This document shows, one piece after another, positions 34,870 through 46,783 of a stretch of DNA of 64,000 nt. The notes under the pieces are model-generated. The model made no database searches, was not told the DNA's origin, and saw nothing but the letters and a program-made list of their open reading frames with translations. How positions within the stretch are numbered: position 1 is the stretch's first letter; each line of letters starts with the position of its first letter. Source of the DNA: Dolomedes plantarius. Its lineage: Eukaryota; Arthropoda; Arachnida; Araneae; Dolomedidae. The position numbers were made by a program, and so were the translations under genes. The stretch spans positions 204,625,509 through 204,689,508 of the forward strand of contig OU015492.1 of NCBI GenBank assembly GCA_907164885.2, in the 5' to 3' direction.

Positions 34870-35852
34870 CCGTTAAATATCGTGTCGGAAACAACATTGA
34901 CATTGGTCGCATGCAAGATGACACGAAGTGCAGAGTTGTCTGATTTCGACAAAGGTGTAATCGTCGGGTATCACAGAAATGGCCTATCCTTAAGGGACAT
35001 ATCTAGTGAGCTGAATTACCCAAAATCGACAGTGATGTATGTGATTCAGAAGTGCAAGTGAACGGTGATTGTCGGAATGTGTCCCGAGTCGGAAGACGTA
35101 CGAAACTGGGAGATAGAGACCGACGGTTGCTGTCCAGAGAAATTCGAAAGAACCTCACCCAACCGATAGCCCACATACTCCAGGAGTTTCAACAGGCATC
35201 CTGGATTGTTTCGATGAATACCATCCGTAAGGAAGAACTCCCATGGGGTTAACCGAATAGACTGGCTTGCCCAGAGCCCACACATGAACCCTTTCGAGAA
35301 CTTCTGGGATGAGTTGGATGGTTTAATAAGCTTGGTTTTCGTCTTCGGGGGTTCTTTCTCCTAGTATGGAATAGGACCCTTAGTTCCAATTGATGGTAAT
35401 CTCAACGCCGACGCCTCCTGCTCGATTTTGGATGACAGTGTGCTTCCTACGTTGTGGCAGTATTACGGGTTGGATCCATGTTATTTCCAGGACAACAACG
35501 CCAGGTGTCATAATGCGAGGTCCACCATGGATTGGTAGGGGGATAATGGGGTTAACCGTATGGACTGGCTTGCCCAGAGCCCACACCTGAACCCTATCGA
35601 GAACTTCTGGGATGAGTTGGATTATCGAATTAATGGGTGCAACAACCGTCCAAAATCGGTGAAGGAACTTTCATGACTTCTCTAAGCCGAATGGAAAAAA
35701 ATACCACTATCCGTAATACAAGGACTTGTGGAAAGCATGTTCCGGAGGGTTGAGGCTGCAATTGCCTCTCGTGGAGGCTCTACCAACTATTGAATATGAA
35801 TAAATTTTGCTTTTCATTTCTATCACAGGTTTCCAAATACTTATTGGTAGAT
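34867..35852 (+). mobile_element. Tc1-like transposon, rearranged
   Basis: The 3' end keeps a Tc1-type inverted-repeat sequence (GGTTTCCAAATACTTATTGG near 35,828-35,847). The left inverted repeat was not found and a (TA)n tract abuts the coding region. It carries the transposase pseudogene described separately. Confidence 0.8.
34918..35793 (+). pseudogene. Tc1-like transposase, frameshifted, with duplicated DDE box
   Basis: The ATG at 34918 opens with MTRSAELSDFDKGVIVGYHR and the helix-turn-helix GLSLRDISSELNYPKSTV, which ends in another frame near 35,060. The second DNA-binding part (RVGRRTKLGDRDRRLL) follows. The catalytic half shows YFQDNNARCHNA (second Asp) and DWLAQSPHLNPIENFWDELD (third acid, Glu), then VESMFRRVEAAIASRGGSTN. 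The 77-bp segment encoding SPHLNPIENFWDELD occurs twice, at 35243-35319 and 35546-35622, the first in the wrong place and replacing part of the catalytic core. Several stops and frame changes make it inactive. Confidence 0.88.
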
Positions 35853-35858
35853 AGTGTG

Positions 35859-35888
<30 letters not shown>
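35853..35888. repeat. (TG)n/(TA)n tract
   Basis: Short simple repeat between the Tc1 remnant and the next LTR. Confidence 0.85.
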
Positions 35889-35889
<1 letters not shown>

Positions 35890-36424
35890 GACGGGCCTGC
35901 TAAATGCCGGCCCAAAGCGTTCTCTTTATGCCATAAATCCCTCTTAAACTCCTTAATACGTACTAATAATATTGCAGTCAGTAAACGTAGGCCGTGGTAA
36001 ATGATTACAAATTAATTACATCTAAATAGTTTATTCCAAATATTAAGCTACCCGATTCAATCTGTAATTAAAGTCCAAGAAATTAATCTCTTTCCCCATG
36101 ACAGCACTGCTCGAAAATCTCATGCTCTCTGACTAAATTCGACCTCAAAACAGCGCGTCTTCGCTCCCTGCACATGCTTAGAGCCCAATTTAGAATCTTC
36201 TAGAAATTTCTTCCCGCTAAAACCTGCACGATATCTAAATTAATCTCTCTGCATGTACGTCATTCCATCGCTAATCGAAGGTCATTTACTGAAACGGGGA
36301 AAAACCTTTCTCTCGATGCGTCTTGGCATATGAAACTAGCGGCTTGTTCACTACGAAAATAAATTAATCCCGAAGCCCCTTTAAATTTAAATTAATTATT
36401 CTTTCCCCAGTTAATTCCTTACAA
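35889..36424 (-). repeat. 3' LTR of a second LTR element (536 bp)
   Basis: On the minus strand it begins TGTAAGGAATTAACTGGGG directly after a polypurine tract (CAGGGGACGGGGGGAGAAGT) and ends GGCCCGTCA (TG...CA). The tract is almost the same as that of the 26.9-34.8 kb element. No matching 5' LTR was found in the window. Confidence 0.65.
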
Positions 36425-38050
36425 CTTCTCCCCCCGTCCCCTGAAGGCACGCACACAATAGAGTAGCTAATTCCACGTGGCAAGTCTTCAGAAGAGAAAA
36501 CACTGAAATTAAATTTCAAAATCCCAAATGACTATCAACCGAAAAGGATGCTGAGTAGGGCTGCAGTCCCCAGCCAACAGAAATTAAATTAAAACCTAAC
36601 CTAAAAAATTATCTTTTCACGCCTAGCCAGATTGAATCGAGGTGTTGATACATATTACACGAGGTGTTGATACATGTTACAAACAAAACAAAATAAAGAT
36701 ATTAATTCACTACATCGGACGCTAGACATTATTCTTCATCTGTACACAAAACCCAAAAAACACATCATATTTTTCCCGAATAACACCATAACTATACACT
36801 TGTTTTTATGAGATCCAAATTGATAAATATACACAAAATAGCTCAAAAAGAGAATTTAAACTTTTTTTAACCACCTTTTTTTTAACACAAAGTTTAACCA
36901 CCTAAGTGGAGTAAAAAGGGTGTTAGGCACCCAACAAATAAAATCAATTAAGAAATGTATCTCTGAACTTCACATTATTTTTTTATCATAAACACATCAT
37001 AAAATTTGTTTCACTACAGTAAAATAAACTTATAAAATTGTAAAATCAATGTAAACCTAAATAATACTCCATGAAACTCAGAATAATATTTATCAAAAAT
37101 GTAACTTAAAATAATACTCTATGAAACTCAAATAAACACAAAAATATATACAAGGAATAAAACGACCATTAGCAACCCAGAAAACCAGAATCTGCACAAA
37201 AAAAAATTTAATTGTTCAAAATTTAGCACATTACTTCGCTTTCCCCCCCCTCCCCAAGAAAAAGATGGATAAACAATTTGATTTCATAATATAGCAAATT
37301 TAAAGCTTTTCGAATTGTCAAAAGTACCAATTAATTTTTTCTGGAAAACATGAAATAAGTCTTTCAAACTCAAATTTCTAATCACAATTCAAGCAAAACC
37401 TTCACAAAACAACAAATTGTCAGCAGTCAATAAATCCGCTGAGAAAAATTGAAAATGTTTACATTTTTTATCACAAACCACTTTGAAAATGTATCAGTTA
37501 ATATTTCAGTATATCCCAATCCTCAAGTTTGGACCAAAGTTTTACATACTCTTCAGTGAAACTAGGTGGGGACAACTCTATGCTTAGAAAATTGTATGGG
37601 TTTCAAAAATACAACAATACTCAACTGTTTCAACAACTTAAAAAACTTCAGCCACCCCAAAAACTTCAAAATACTTATTATATAAACACGATTTTCTTCA
37701 AAAACCCATATCGTATTTATTTCTGACACAAACATTATAATACTTATTATATAAACACAAATTTCTTCAAAAACCCATATCGTATTTATTTCTGACACAA
37801 ACATTATAATATAATCATTAAACACATTATCTTTTTAATCAAACATTTCTTTCAAAAACCAAGCTTAACTCATTTCACTTACAAAAGTTTAATAAAATAT
37901 CCCTTACCCTTATTGAGTTTATCCCTTCAAACAAAATTTTAATTTTATTCCCGCTGAATTTTTTATTTTAAATTCAAATTAGACAAAAATGTTAATTCGC
38001 AGTAATTAATTTACTTCTTCTTAACCTCCTTCAATCCTCACGTTCCTGTC
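36425..38050 (-). other. Partial internal region of the second LTR element
   Basis: The first 170 or so bases upstream of its LTR resemble the equivalent part of the plus-strand element (ATTGTGTGCGTGCCTTCAGG, then GGGCTGCAG further in). The rest is AT-rich without coding. The upstream limit is not clear; 38,050 is where the composition changes. Confidence 0.45.
37671..37808. repeat. 69-bp tandem duplication
   Basis: Two adjacent units (37671-37739 and 37740-37808), nearly identical, with the phrase AAAAACCCATATCGTATTTA in each. Confidence 0.9.
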
Positions 38051-38850
38051 TGTCGAGCTGGTCCTAATCTTGATGGATTGTTTTTATTCATCGTAATAAC
38101 TTATAGTGTCATAACACTCACTTTACAGAATTCCGCAACGTTGTTGTCTTTCAAACTCGCAACCCTGGCACCACAAAAATCACGCTGTTTGTTGCGTCAG
38201 GAAAGAAAAAAACATAACTTTTGGTCAAGGTCTCACCGCAAAAAGCGCAGAGACATCGAGATTCACTACGTCACTCACGATGACTCTCTCTGGGAGAAAA
38301 AAACACATTGTACAAAAACAGTGTACGCGATGATTAAGACGAATCAACCTGACGAATGAAGAAAAACTCAACGGCAAAGCCGTCCTCGCCGCGCAACGTT
38401 GTCAGGCACAACCGGACGTTTTTCCTCGGAGAACAAAATGCAGCAGACAAAATCAACCGCATCACTGGTGGTCGACAACTCGTCGTAGAAAAAAAAAATA
38501 GCAAACAGCAGGCAAATCGATGTAAATCCACACTCTGAAGTCGGCGACATCATCTTTGTAGAATGGCATCCCGAACTGAAACTCGGCACAAAATATTTTA
38601 GCTTCACCGAAAAAGAAAACTCGGTACAGTGGATATTGTTTCTGTATTCCGGTTTGGTCATTTATTGTGTTAAATTTTATGTTTTTTCCCGAAAAGGCGC
38701 CCTCTGGTGGACATTTTGGAACTAAATTTTTTTTTTCGAAATTCCGTGAGCGCATCTCGTGTATAGACCACATAAAAATTTTCGCTGCATTCCGTTCACC
38801 CATTTACGCTGTAGGATGCCGTTCATAGGGGAAGTTTAATTATAACCACC

Positions 38851-38852
<2 letters not shown>
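38051..38852. other. Unassigned, possibly a transposon end
   Basis: GC rises relative to the flanks. 38,690-38,845 ends AAGTTTAATTATAACCACCC, which resembles the terminal repeat of a mariner-group element, but no matching left terminus or transposase motif was seen. Open frames on both strands have no recognisable domain. Confidence 0.3.

Positions 38853-38905
<53 letters not shown>
38853..38905. repeat. (TA)n microsatellite
   Basis: TA tract abutting the mariner-like terminus. Confidence 0.95.
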
Positions 38906-38907
<2 letters not shown>

Positions 38908-38909
<2 letters not shown>

Positions 38910-39552
38910 GTGTGGGCAAAAAGTCCGTAGTGACTTTAAACAGTCATAAAAACCGGAAAATTAACCAAAATATAAAAAAAAGTTGCAGGGTTAGCATCGC
39001 CAGGTCACGGGAATTTTTTAAGACAGGAAAAATCTCAAAAAACAGCCAACAGGTGGCGATGACGTACACAAGTCAAAGAAAAGGTACGCAAATAACGAAA
39101 AGAGTGCTTCTAAATCGTTTATTACAGCAGTAGGTGTTCCACATCACCCCCACCATAGAGGATAATACATTGCAGGCGAGTCACATATCCAGCAACGACC
39201 GAGATGTGTTGTATACAAGACACCTCTCGGCGGATCGCATCTTTCAGTTCCGACAGATTGGACGGACCGGATAGATACAGCCGGGATTTCAAATATCCCC
39301 ATAACCAGAAGTCTGCCGGTTTCAAATCTGGAGACCGAGGAGGCCATGGGAACCTGCAACGCCTGCTAATAATTTGTCTTCCTCGAACGCCTGTATCAGG
39401 AATGCCTTGACCGGAGTAGCAGTGTGACTAGTTGCTCCATCTTGCATAAACGTGATGGTAGACAACGCATCTCTTTCAAGCAAACATGGCACGACCTCCT
39501 CACGCAGAAGCGTTAAATAACGCTGCGAATTCACCGTGTCCGTATCACTTGC
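38908..39552 (-). mobile_element. mariner-like transposon, 5'-truncated
   Basis: Minus-strand element whose 3' terminus (CCGTGTGGGCAAAAAGTCCG on the plus strand) follows TA at 38906-38907. Transposase similarity stops near 39,552 and the other end is missing. Confidence 0.75.
39122..39552 (-). pseudogene. mariner-like transposase C-terminal part, frameshifted
   Basis: Minus-strand frames encode VNSQRYLTLLREEVVPCLLE, then TFMQDGATSHTA with the second catalytic Asp, and in another frame KPADFWLWGYLKSRLYL with the third Asp position (PADFW), followed by a tail ending GGGDVEHLLL. The linker between them, where the PPRSPDL-type box belongs, is frameshifted (around 39,330-39,370). The first catalytic Asp and the DNA-binding domain are absent. 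Confidence 0.85.
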
Positions 39553-40521
39553 GTTTCAAAGAAGAAGGATCCTATGATGAACGAACCTATGTAGAACTTT
39601 TTGTAGGCTGCATTTTCATTGGTCTGTTAAATTGTTATATTGTATTTAACCATAAAAACGTTCTTAATACAAAATAAGTAAAGTTAAATAATTTTTTATA
39701 TCACTTACTTAGATTATTTTAGAAAAAGAATGCTTTATAATAAGTGTTAAAAGACTTTTGTGACATAATTAATATGTTGATTTTGATAAATATTTTAAAA
39801 CGAAGTTATTTGTGACAAATAAATTACATAATTATAAATACTTGTTTTAAATTGTTTTATATTTTAAATCACTCCAAAATAAATTCAAACGTTTTACCAC
39901 CTTCGGAGAAGTCATTTTACTGTCTCATTCATTTTATATAAGCTATAGAATGCAGTGCTTTTGCAAAAATATATGCGCGCGTGTATACTACAGCGGAAAA
40001 CTTGAAAAACTTGGCAGAACACTTTTATAGAAAGTTCTTTCAGAATACAGTCTATTTTAAAAGTTCAGGTTATTTTCATAAAAGGGAGAGTTATCATAAT
40101 AAATAAAACAAGCAATATTTTAAGAAAAATATCCCTTACATTTCCAAGAATTTATCAGGTTTGAAAGGAGGCATACGACATATATGAAATTTACTGTCAT
40201 TCAAAACATTTGAAATCTGTCCTACACTTATTTACGAATAGCTATGAATCATGTATTTATAACGTTGTATTATGTACAACGCATTATATTTATGTTGCAT
40301 ATTTTTTTTTTTAATTTTTCCTTTTATCTTCCTCTGGATTACTTTTTTCTTTATTTTTTTTATTCTTCTGCAAACTGTAAAATCTGTTTTTTAATATTAG
40401 TTTTTGCGATATATGTAAAAAAGCAGTTTCAAAATAGCAGTAAGGTTCTAGTTAGATCAGTGAAGTGATTATTAAATCGTAACTTTATAACTCCTTACTA
40501 AAATAAGTGCACTTTTTATGT

Positions 40522-40525
<4 letters not shown>
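39553..40525. other. No gene recognised
   Basis: AT-rich. A T-rich, hydrophobic 74-codon frame at 40244-40468 is most likely a composition artefact. Confidence 0.4.
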
Positions 40526-40585
<60 letters not shown>

Positions 40586-40588
40586 ACA

Positions 40589-40643
<55 letters not shown>
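40526..40643. repeat. Two (TA)n tracts separated by CAACAGGA
   Basis: TA tract, ATCAACAGGATAT, a second TA tract, then ATCAACAGGATAT again, so the boundary phrase is duplicated at the end of both tracts. It looks like replication slippage or a duplication of microsatellite plus Tc1 edge. Confidence 0.9.
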
Positions 40644-40646
<3 letters not shown>

Positions 40647-40701
40647 ACAGGATATATACTAAATCAAACAGAATTCATGGTGGGGATTGCCTCCAGGATA
40701 C

Positions 40702-40779
40702 CTTCAGACATTAGTCAAATCCATGCCACGTCGTGTTGAGGCCCTACTGCGTGCTCTTGCGGTCTCTACACGTTATTAG
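40702..40779 (+). pseudogene. Tc1-like transposase C-terminal fragment
   Basis: The frame starting at 40702 reads [20 protein letters not shown] and ends TRY-stop, the extreme C-terminus of Tc1-like transposases (compare SMFRRVEAAIASRG at 35.7 kb). The rest of the element is missing; (TA)n abuts it on the left. Confidence 0.8.
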
Positions 40780-40837
40780 GCAGGTGAACCAAATTTTTTT
40801 TCTCTTCAGTGTGTGTGTTTCTATATGTATATATATG

Positions 40838-41110
40838 CAGGGCCGCCCAGAGGAAGGGGGGGGCAACTGAGGCAAAATGCCGGAGGGGCCCCAAAAAATT
40901 TTAAAAAAATTATTTCTTAGATTTCCTCCGAAAGAAAATTCTGAAACTTGTACCGTACTTCAAAATTCAAAATAATCTCCTGAAAAAAGGGGGCCCCCCA
41001 AAAAAAATAATAAAAAAAATTATTCGATTATTCAGATTTCTTGGGGCCCCCAACAGAAGTTTACCCCGGGCTCTGTAGACAAGTTCCTTTAAAGTCTCTG
41101 GGCGGCCCTG
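40838..41110. mobile_element. hAT-type MITE (273 bp)
   Basis: Termini CAGGGCCGCCCAGAG and CTCTGGGCGGCCCTG are exact complements. Flanking octamers TATATATG and TATATATT match at 7 of 8. The interior carries two GGGGCCCC-type blocks. Noncoding. Confidence 0.85.
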
Positions 41111-41623
41111 TATATATTGTATATATGTGGGGGGGAGGGGGGTGTAACAATCCATTTCTCTTTCATTCTACCTAAATTACGAATTTCTTCCCACTAAAGA
41201 TGGTAAATTACTTAAAAGAGTTGATCATAAATAAAATTTATTGAATAAAAATTAACTTGTGACACCTAAATCTATTTCTCAGCAACAAGGTTGAAAAACT
41301 AAATTATACCATAATTGAAAGTTAAATTAAATATGAGTCGTTCAATTCACTTAATTTCTCAAAATTAAAACTAACTTTATTAGTAAGAAAAAAAATGATA
41401 ACGTTAAAATTGTTAAGCTGTGAACTTCATCTAGTGAAGTTCACAAGAAATTTAAAAGTGAGCTCACAGGTAAATTGCTTACGATTAAACTATTTGTGAA
41501 GTGGAATTTTAAATATGAATGAAAAATTTGGTCGAATAGAGGAGTTTGTCGAAGGGAGAAGCTTATTTGGTTGAGACTCTGTAAACTAATATTCATAAAG
41601 TATGTTTTATGTATAATTGTAAG
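41111..41623. other. No gene recognised
   Basis: AT-rich, with a short G tract near 41,129-41,142. Contains a small inverted repeat AACTTCATCT/AGTGAAGTT near 41,423. Confidence 0.4.
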
Positions 41624-41625
41624 TA

Positions 41626-42600
41626 CAGTGATTTCCGCTTATATGAATCACGTTTGTTATTACTGATTTTGATTCTTATAAGCGGTTGATTCTTATAGCC
41701 GAAATTCAGGTTTTTGGACAGGCACACACACACACCTATATATACATATATTAGATAATTTACCATAAAATACTCTTTAATTTACGTTAATTATCTTTTA
41801 TTAAAATTATTTTTTATAATTTTAAAAATACAACTTAATTTCTAGACCATTTAAGTAGATACACAGGATTATAGTAAGAGAAGAAAAAATCTAATATTTG
41901 TTACAACATACCTGCTTAACTGTTTTAACATTTAAACTACAGGAAGGGAGCAAGAAAAAGTTTTCTATGGTAATTTGACGTAATGAAGTTTTCAGGAGGC
42001 TGTTTATACCTCTTTCAATACTAATAGTCTCAGACGAAGATTCACCTTCTAGCTTATGTTTCACGGTTTGATAACGTGCTGAATCTACTAATGTCACTTT
42101 GCCTAAGTGATAGTGGACACTTCACCGAAGATTTATGTATTTCAGGGTCCAGGAAGCCGCAACCAGAATGTGGGAGGTGGGAAAAAAGAGTCCCTATTTT
42201 TGTTTGTCAGTGGAGAAAAGTGAAATAGGACCCAGACGGGTAAAGATGCCCCTGGGTCAAGCTAATAGGACAGTGTTGTGCTAAAGCGTTTAAGGGGAAA
42301 CTATTATGTTATGTCTAACAAAGAAAGGGATGAATTTTAAGACTATATTCCATCCCATCTTATCAATTTTTCTTTTTAAAAAAAAGAAAGAACGTCGTGC
42401 CTTTTGAGGGTTTAAGTGGCTTTTTTTGGAAAAATGAAAGGAAAGCGAAGAGTGTAAACTGATTCTTAAAACCGGTGGATTGATTCTTTAAAGCGAAAAT
42501 TTTAACATGGAAATAATACATTTGTTTTTGTTTTCGCGATATTGATTCTTATAAACGGTTGATTCTTATAACCACTGATCACTATAAGCGGTGGTTACTG
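41626..42600. mobile_element. pogo-like MITE (975 bp)
   Basis: Termini CAGTGATTTCCGCTTATA and the complement of CAGTAACCACCGCTTATA, flanked by TA on both sides (41624-41625 and 42601-42602). Subterminal direct repeats of GATTCTTATAA...GGTTGATTCTTATA occur at both ends. A 68-codon minus-strand frame inside has no recognised domain. Confidence 0.8.
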
Positions 42601-42602
42601 TA

Positions 42603-45480
42603 TTTAGTGATTTAAATGTCATCTGAAAATAATAAACCAACCTGTAATAATCTTTCACTAAGCAAGGTAACAAAAATCTGTTGAAGAACTTTTCAATAAA
42701 GTTGAAGTTTTCAATATGATCGTACCATATTTTTATATATTGTTTAGACTATAGTTTCGTGCTTAAATAAGCTGACGGACCAACAGCATTGTTTGCTGCA
42801 AAATTAACTTTATTTTTATTTCTCCGCTAACGGGAGGCAGAGGTAGCTGTCGACCGCTGTCAAGCGGTGCTTTCGTACTTCTACTTATTTTTTACACACT
42901 GCCGCTAGAGGGCTCACGGATGCATCTCATGACACTAAAGGATTAGTATGACGTAACGTATATTTTGAGAAATTAGTACTAATTTTTTTTCAATTATGTC
43001 CAAAATAAAACCCCACATAAACATTTATAAAGAGGTGAAAGAGGTGCCTCGAAATTACTCCGATGAAATCTCTTATGAATTATACAAGTCGTTTTCAATA
43101 AATCATCAACTGTAATAAACGTAGCATCTGAGAATCAAGTATGTGTACTAAATAACTGCAATATGATCTGAATAATTTCATTTGGCACGTCATTTAGAGC
43201 CTTATTCCCTAAGGTCGTTTCAAAATGCTAATCTGCGATTAGTATCTCATTAGAAACTAACGGTATTATAATTCATAGTTTCATAACTTTAATTTTATGA
43301 ATAGTCTTTTATGTCAGAAACCTAGAATTCAGTCACATAAAAAAAATTTAGTGACGTCCGGTTCAAACATAGACATTAAAATTTACTTTTTTTACTTTTC
43401 ATCATAGATATACGAAATTTTGTACATATGCACATTTCACTATAAATAAATAGAATACCTTAAAAGAAATTTCCAATCTCATTATAATTTTAAGATTTTT
43501 TAAAAAATTTGAAATTTATAAAAAAAAATTTTAAATATTCCTTGCTACTTAATTTTTGAGATATTTCCTCCATTTTGCATTTTAATCTATTTAAACTGTA
43601 TAACAAACAAATCTGCGTATCAATTATTTAATCCCTTGAATAGTTAATTTTTGAGATATTTTTTTCTGAATTCCATCCCGATTTTCATCAAAATTTTGCC
43701 TTTTGAAAAGTTATAAATCAAATTTAATTACCTTAATAAAGTCGAATTGTAAAATGCATACCCAGTTTTTTTTCTAAACAGCATCAGAATTCTTCCTTAT
43801 CAATTTCATGAATTTTGAAGAAAAATTAAGTAGCTTGAAGCATTTAAAAAATCTAAAAACCTTGAAAATTCTGGTTTCAGAAATACAGATTTAAAATTTA
43901 TTACTACACTTACCCATCATAAATTACTTTGTAGAAGCTTCATAAATGATTTTTTACTTGAAAAAAATTATTTTGATACTAATAATCTACAGAAATATAT
44001 ATATTATTTACAATAACACAATCAGTATTACAATGACGAGATTTGCTGAAATAAAGGTCCACCGTTCCCTTAAAACGTATGGAAACATATTCCATCGAGG
44101 ATATTATTCGTAGAAGTAAATGGCTTGAAAAACCATCGGAGCGAAATCGGTTCAGAACTTTTCAATCATCTAATCTAAATTGACTTTATGCAGTGTTGTC
44201 AATTCAAATCTTCTCCATCTTGATTATCTTTGATTTCTCGTAAATGTTTTCAAATGCGACTTGGTGTCAGATATTTCTGTAGCGGTGATGGATTAAATCT
44301 AGAAGTTGTCAACGGGAGTTTAAATATGTGCGATACCTTAGAATTCTGTTTCATTTGAGGAGCCAAATATAAATTTGATTGGCTCAGGACTGAATTCAAA
44401 ATTCTCGCTATCGCACTGTCACCCTTGTTGGTGCTGAGGTGAGATTTTTTGAGTTTTTTTATGGCTTGTAAAATTTTGCAGAGTTGTTTTTAATGGGTTT
44501 CATCGGATTTTTTAATGCATTTTCCTTTTATATATCCTTACAGTGACGAAAGTTATTTGAGCACAGATCTTTAAAAGATTAGTTTGTAACCAATTTACCA
44601 AAAGAAGAGATTTTGATTGTTCCCAGAGGTGAAACAAGAACTGGTACATTGTGATAAAATAGACTGAACGCAAAATTTCTTATGACTTATTTACACGCAT
44701 TTTAAAATGATCCTTTTTTTTCCTCATAAAATTAGTTACACGTGTACAGAATGCTTATTTATTTGAAATTTCGTATTGAAAAAAATTTAAATTCGAAATT
44801 TAAAGCATGTTTACTTTCTATATGTCTCCTGAACCAATAGCTTTTTGTAGGAATATTTTTTTCATTTCCTGTATAGGATAGCTTTTAAAATAATTTACGA
44901 TGTTGATTTATAAAACGCTTGTTTAGAAAATGTTTAATCACTTTAACAAGAAAAATATCTCTTTCTGAATAATTTTTTTCCACAGAGAAAATATTTTTGG
45001 ATTTTTCTCTAATCAAAACATTTGAAGACAGTTTGATGAAATTAAAGAAAAAGGAACGCCGTACAAAATTTTATAAAGACACCATGCAACTAAGTTTAGA
45101 TATAACATTTAATAGGGATATTCGCTAAATATTTCCTTCCAGGATTAAAAGTACAGGTGTAAAGAAAGTTGCGCATAGACAGTACAGCATAAAACAAATT
45201 GTATTTAGCAGTGTAAGGTCCTATAAATGTCCGTTTGCTTTTTTTATTCAAAATCCTCTATAGTTTAAAAAAACTGTTCTTTCCTAAAGATTTCGTGCTC
45301 TGGAGCCTTAAGAGGACATACACGTGCTTATTGTGCCTGCGTCTCTGAATTGTATTTTCATACCAACTTAATATGAATTGAAAAAGGTTTGGTATTAATT
45401 TCTATGAACTTAATTTAGTATTCAGCTCTTAGGAATTATTTTCTTGCCTAGTCACCTTTCAGAAAAAAATATTTGATATA
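42603..45480. other. Mostly unassigned; one lone MITE terminus
   Basis: No gene found. At 44,053-44,073 the sequence is the complement of TTAAGGGAACGGTGGACCTT, matching the TTAA MITE family, but its partner terminus was not found, so this is probably the right end of a truncated copy. The 43.4-44.0 kb sequence before it is AT-rich like other family interiors. Confidence 0.45.
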
Positions 45481-46783
45481 CAGAGGCTGTTCACACATTT
45501 TTTAGTCGATTTTGGTAAGCGGTAATAAAAAATCGTTTGCTGTAAAAGAAATAATTGCAATTGTACTATGTTTTTAAAGTCAAAATTATGGTGTGAGGCT
45601 TGAAAGTTTTGTTTTTATTCAAAATGGCGTTTTTAACAAAACAGTGGTTCGAAGGCTACATTTATGCTCTTTCCGAAGAGAAATATGCATACTCCGTTAT
45701 CCAAAAACGATGTGAGAGTCATGGTTTTCTGATATCTAAAGCGTCCATAGGTAATGTCGTCAACAAGAAAGGAAAAAAACGTCAAATTGGAGCCTCAAGT
45801 GGGACAAAAATTCCAAACAAGTATCCAAGGAAAAAACGGACATCTTCGACTATTGCAAAGGTACGTTGTTTAATGTTAAAAGAAAATCCCCCTAGTTAAA
45901 GGACAGTTGCAAAATCATTAAAACGCTCGGTGTCCACTGTAAACAAAATGATAAACGTTGATTTAAATCTTAAGAAAGCGAAAAAACGCAATGTGCATCG
46001 TCTTCTTCCAAATCATATCGCTGAACGCAGGACACGCTGCAGAATTCTATATGAGAAACACTTATCCAAAGAAAAATGGAAAACAACTGTCACAATAGAT
46101 GAATCATGGGTGTATTTAAATGATTGCAACAAAAAAAGAGCCATTTATTATCATAAAAGGGAAGAAAAAAATTTAAGTACATGGTTCAAAGAATCGAAAG
46201 AAAGTTTTTCTAAGGGATTCATGATTGTTGCTGGTTTTTTCTTATAATGGCAAGTAAAAAATAAAGAGAGTGGAAAAAAATGTCAAGATTAACTCCAAAT
46301 ACTACCAGGAACATATTTCATCGCCAGTTTTTCTGAATGAAATACCATCGCTTTACCCACAGTGCCATCAATCTGTGAGACTCCATCAGGACAAAGCTAG
46401 CAGTCACACATCAAAATCCACTGTAAATTTCCTAAAACAAAATGGAACAAAAAACTGGTATCAAGGCCATACCCTTCACTGATATCCCTACTAAATCTCC
46501 CGATGTATCACCTACGGACTTTTGTGCTTTCGGACTTTTAAAATCTGCATTATCCAAACGTCGTCCCAAAACCCTTACAGGCCTCTGGAAAGCTGTTCAG
46601 GAGGAATGGGATAGAATACCTCTTCTGACACTTCAAAAGGCATTATTATCCTGGAAATTGTGGTGTCGAAAGATAGTTCAGAATAAAAGATGTCAAATAG
46701 AACATTTAAAACACAAGAATTTTATGTAATTTAGTTTTGTGAATACAATATACATCGTCTAAAAAATGTGTGAACAGCCTCTG
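45481..46783 (+). mobile_element. mariner-group DD41D transposon, copy 1 (1,303 bp)
   Basis: Terminal inverted repeats start CAGAGGCTGTTCACACATTT and extend through TTTTAG[A/T]CGAT; TA flanks both ends (45479-45480 and 46784-46785). Full-length, about 95% similar by eye to 51420-52723. Confidence 0.92.
45624..46729 (+). pseudogene. DD41D transposase, copy 1, broken
   Basis: ATG at 45624 (MAFLTKQWFEGYIYALSEEK). Catalytic boxes: TIDESW (first Asp), RLHQDKASSHTS (second Asp), SPDVSPTDFCAFG (third Asp). In the better-preserved second copy 41 residues separate the last two, the spacing of the DD41D (rosa-like) group. Lesions here: CAA changed to stop TAA at 45897; one extra T in a T run at about 46,235, shared with copy 2; a TAA just after it; and a one-base insertion near 46,437. 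It cannot make a full protein. Confidence 0.9.

Noticed and set aside
38368..38803. Overlapping 97- and 113-codon minus-strand frames
   Set aside because: They overlap in different frames, have no ATG-led recognisable domain, and lie in what may be a transposon end.
45600..45623. Upstream TTG as start of the DD41D transposase
   Set aside because: The ATG at 45624 is conserved in both copies, and eukaryotic elements would use it.
46220..46245. A -1 ribosomal frameshift signal (TTTTTTC) in the DD41D transposase
   Set aside because: The heptamer is in register for -1 slippage, but the downstream frame is +1. An extra T fits better.
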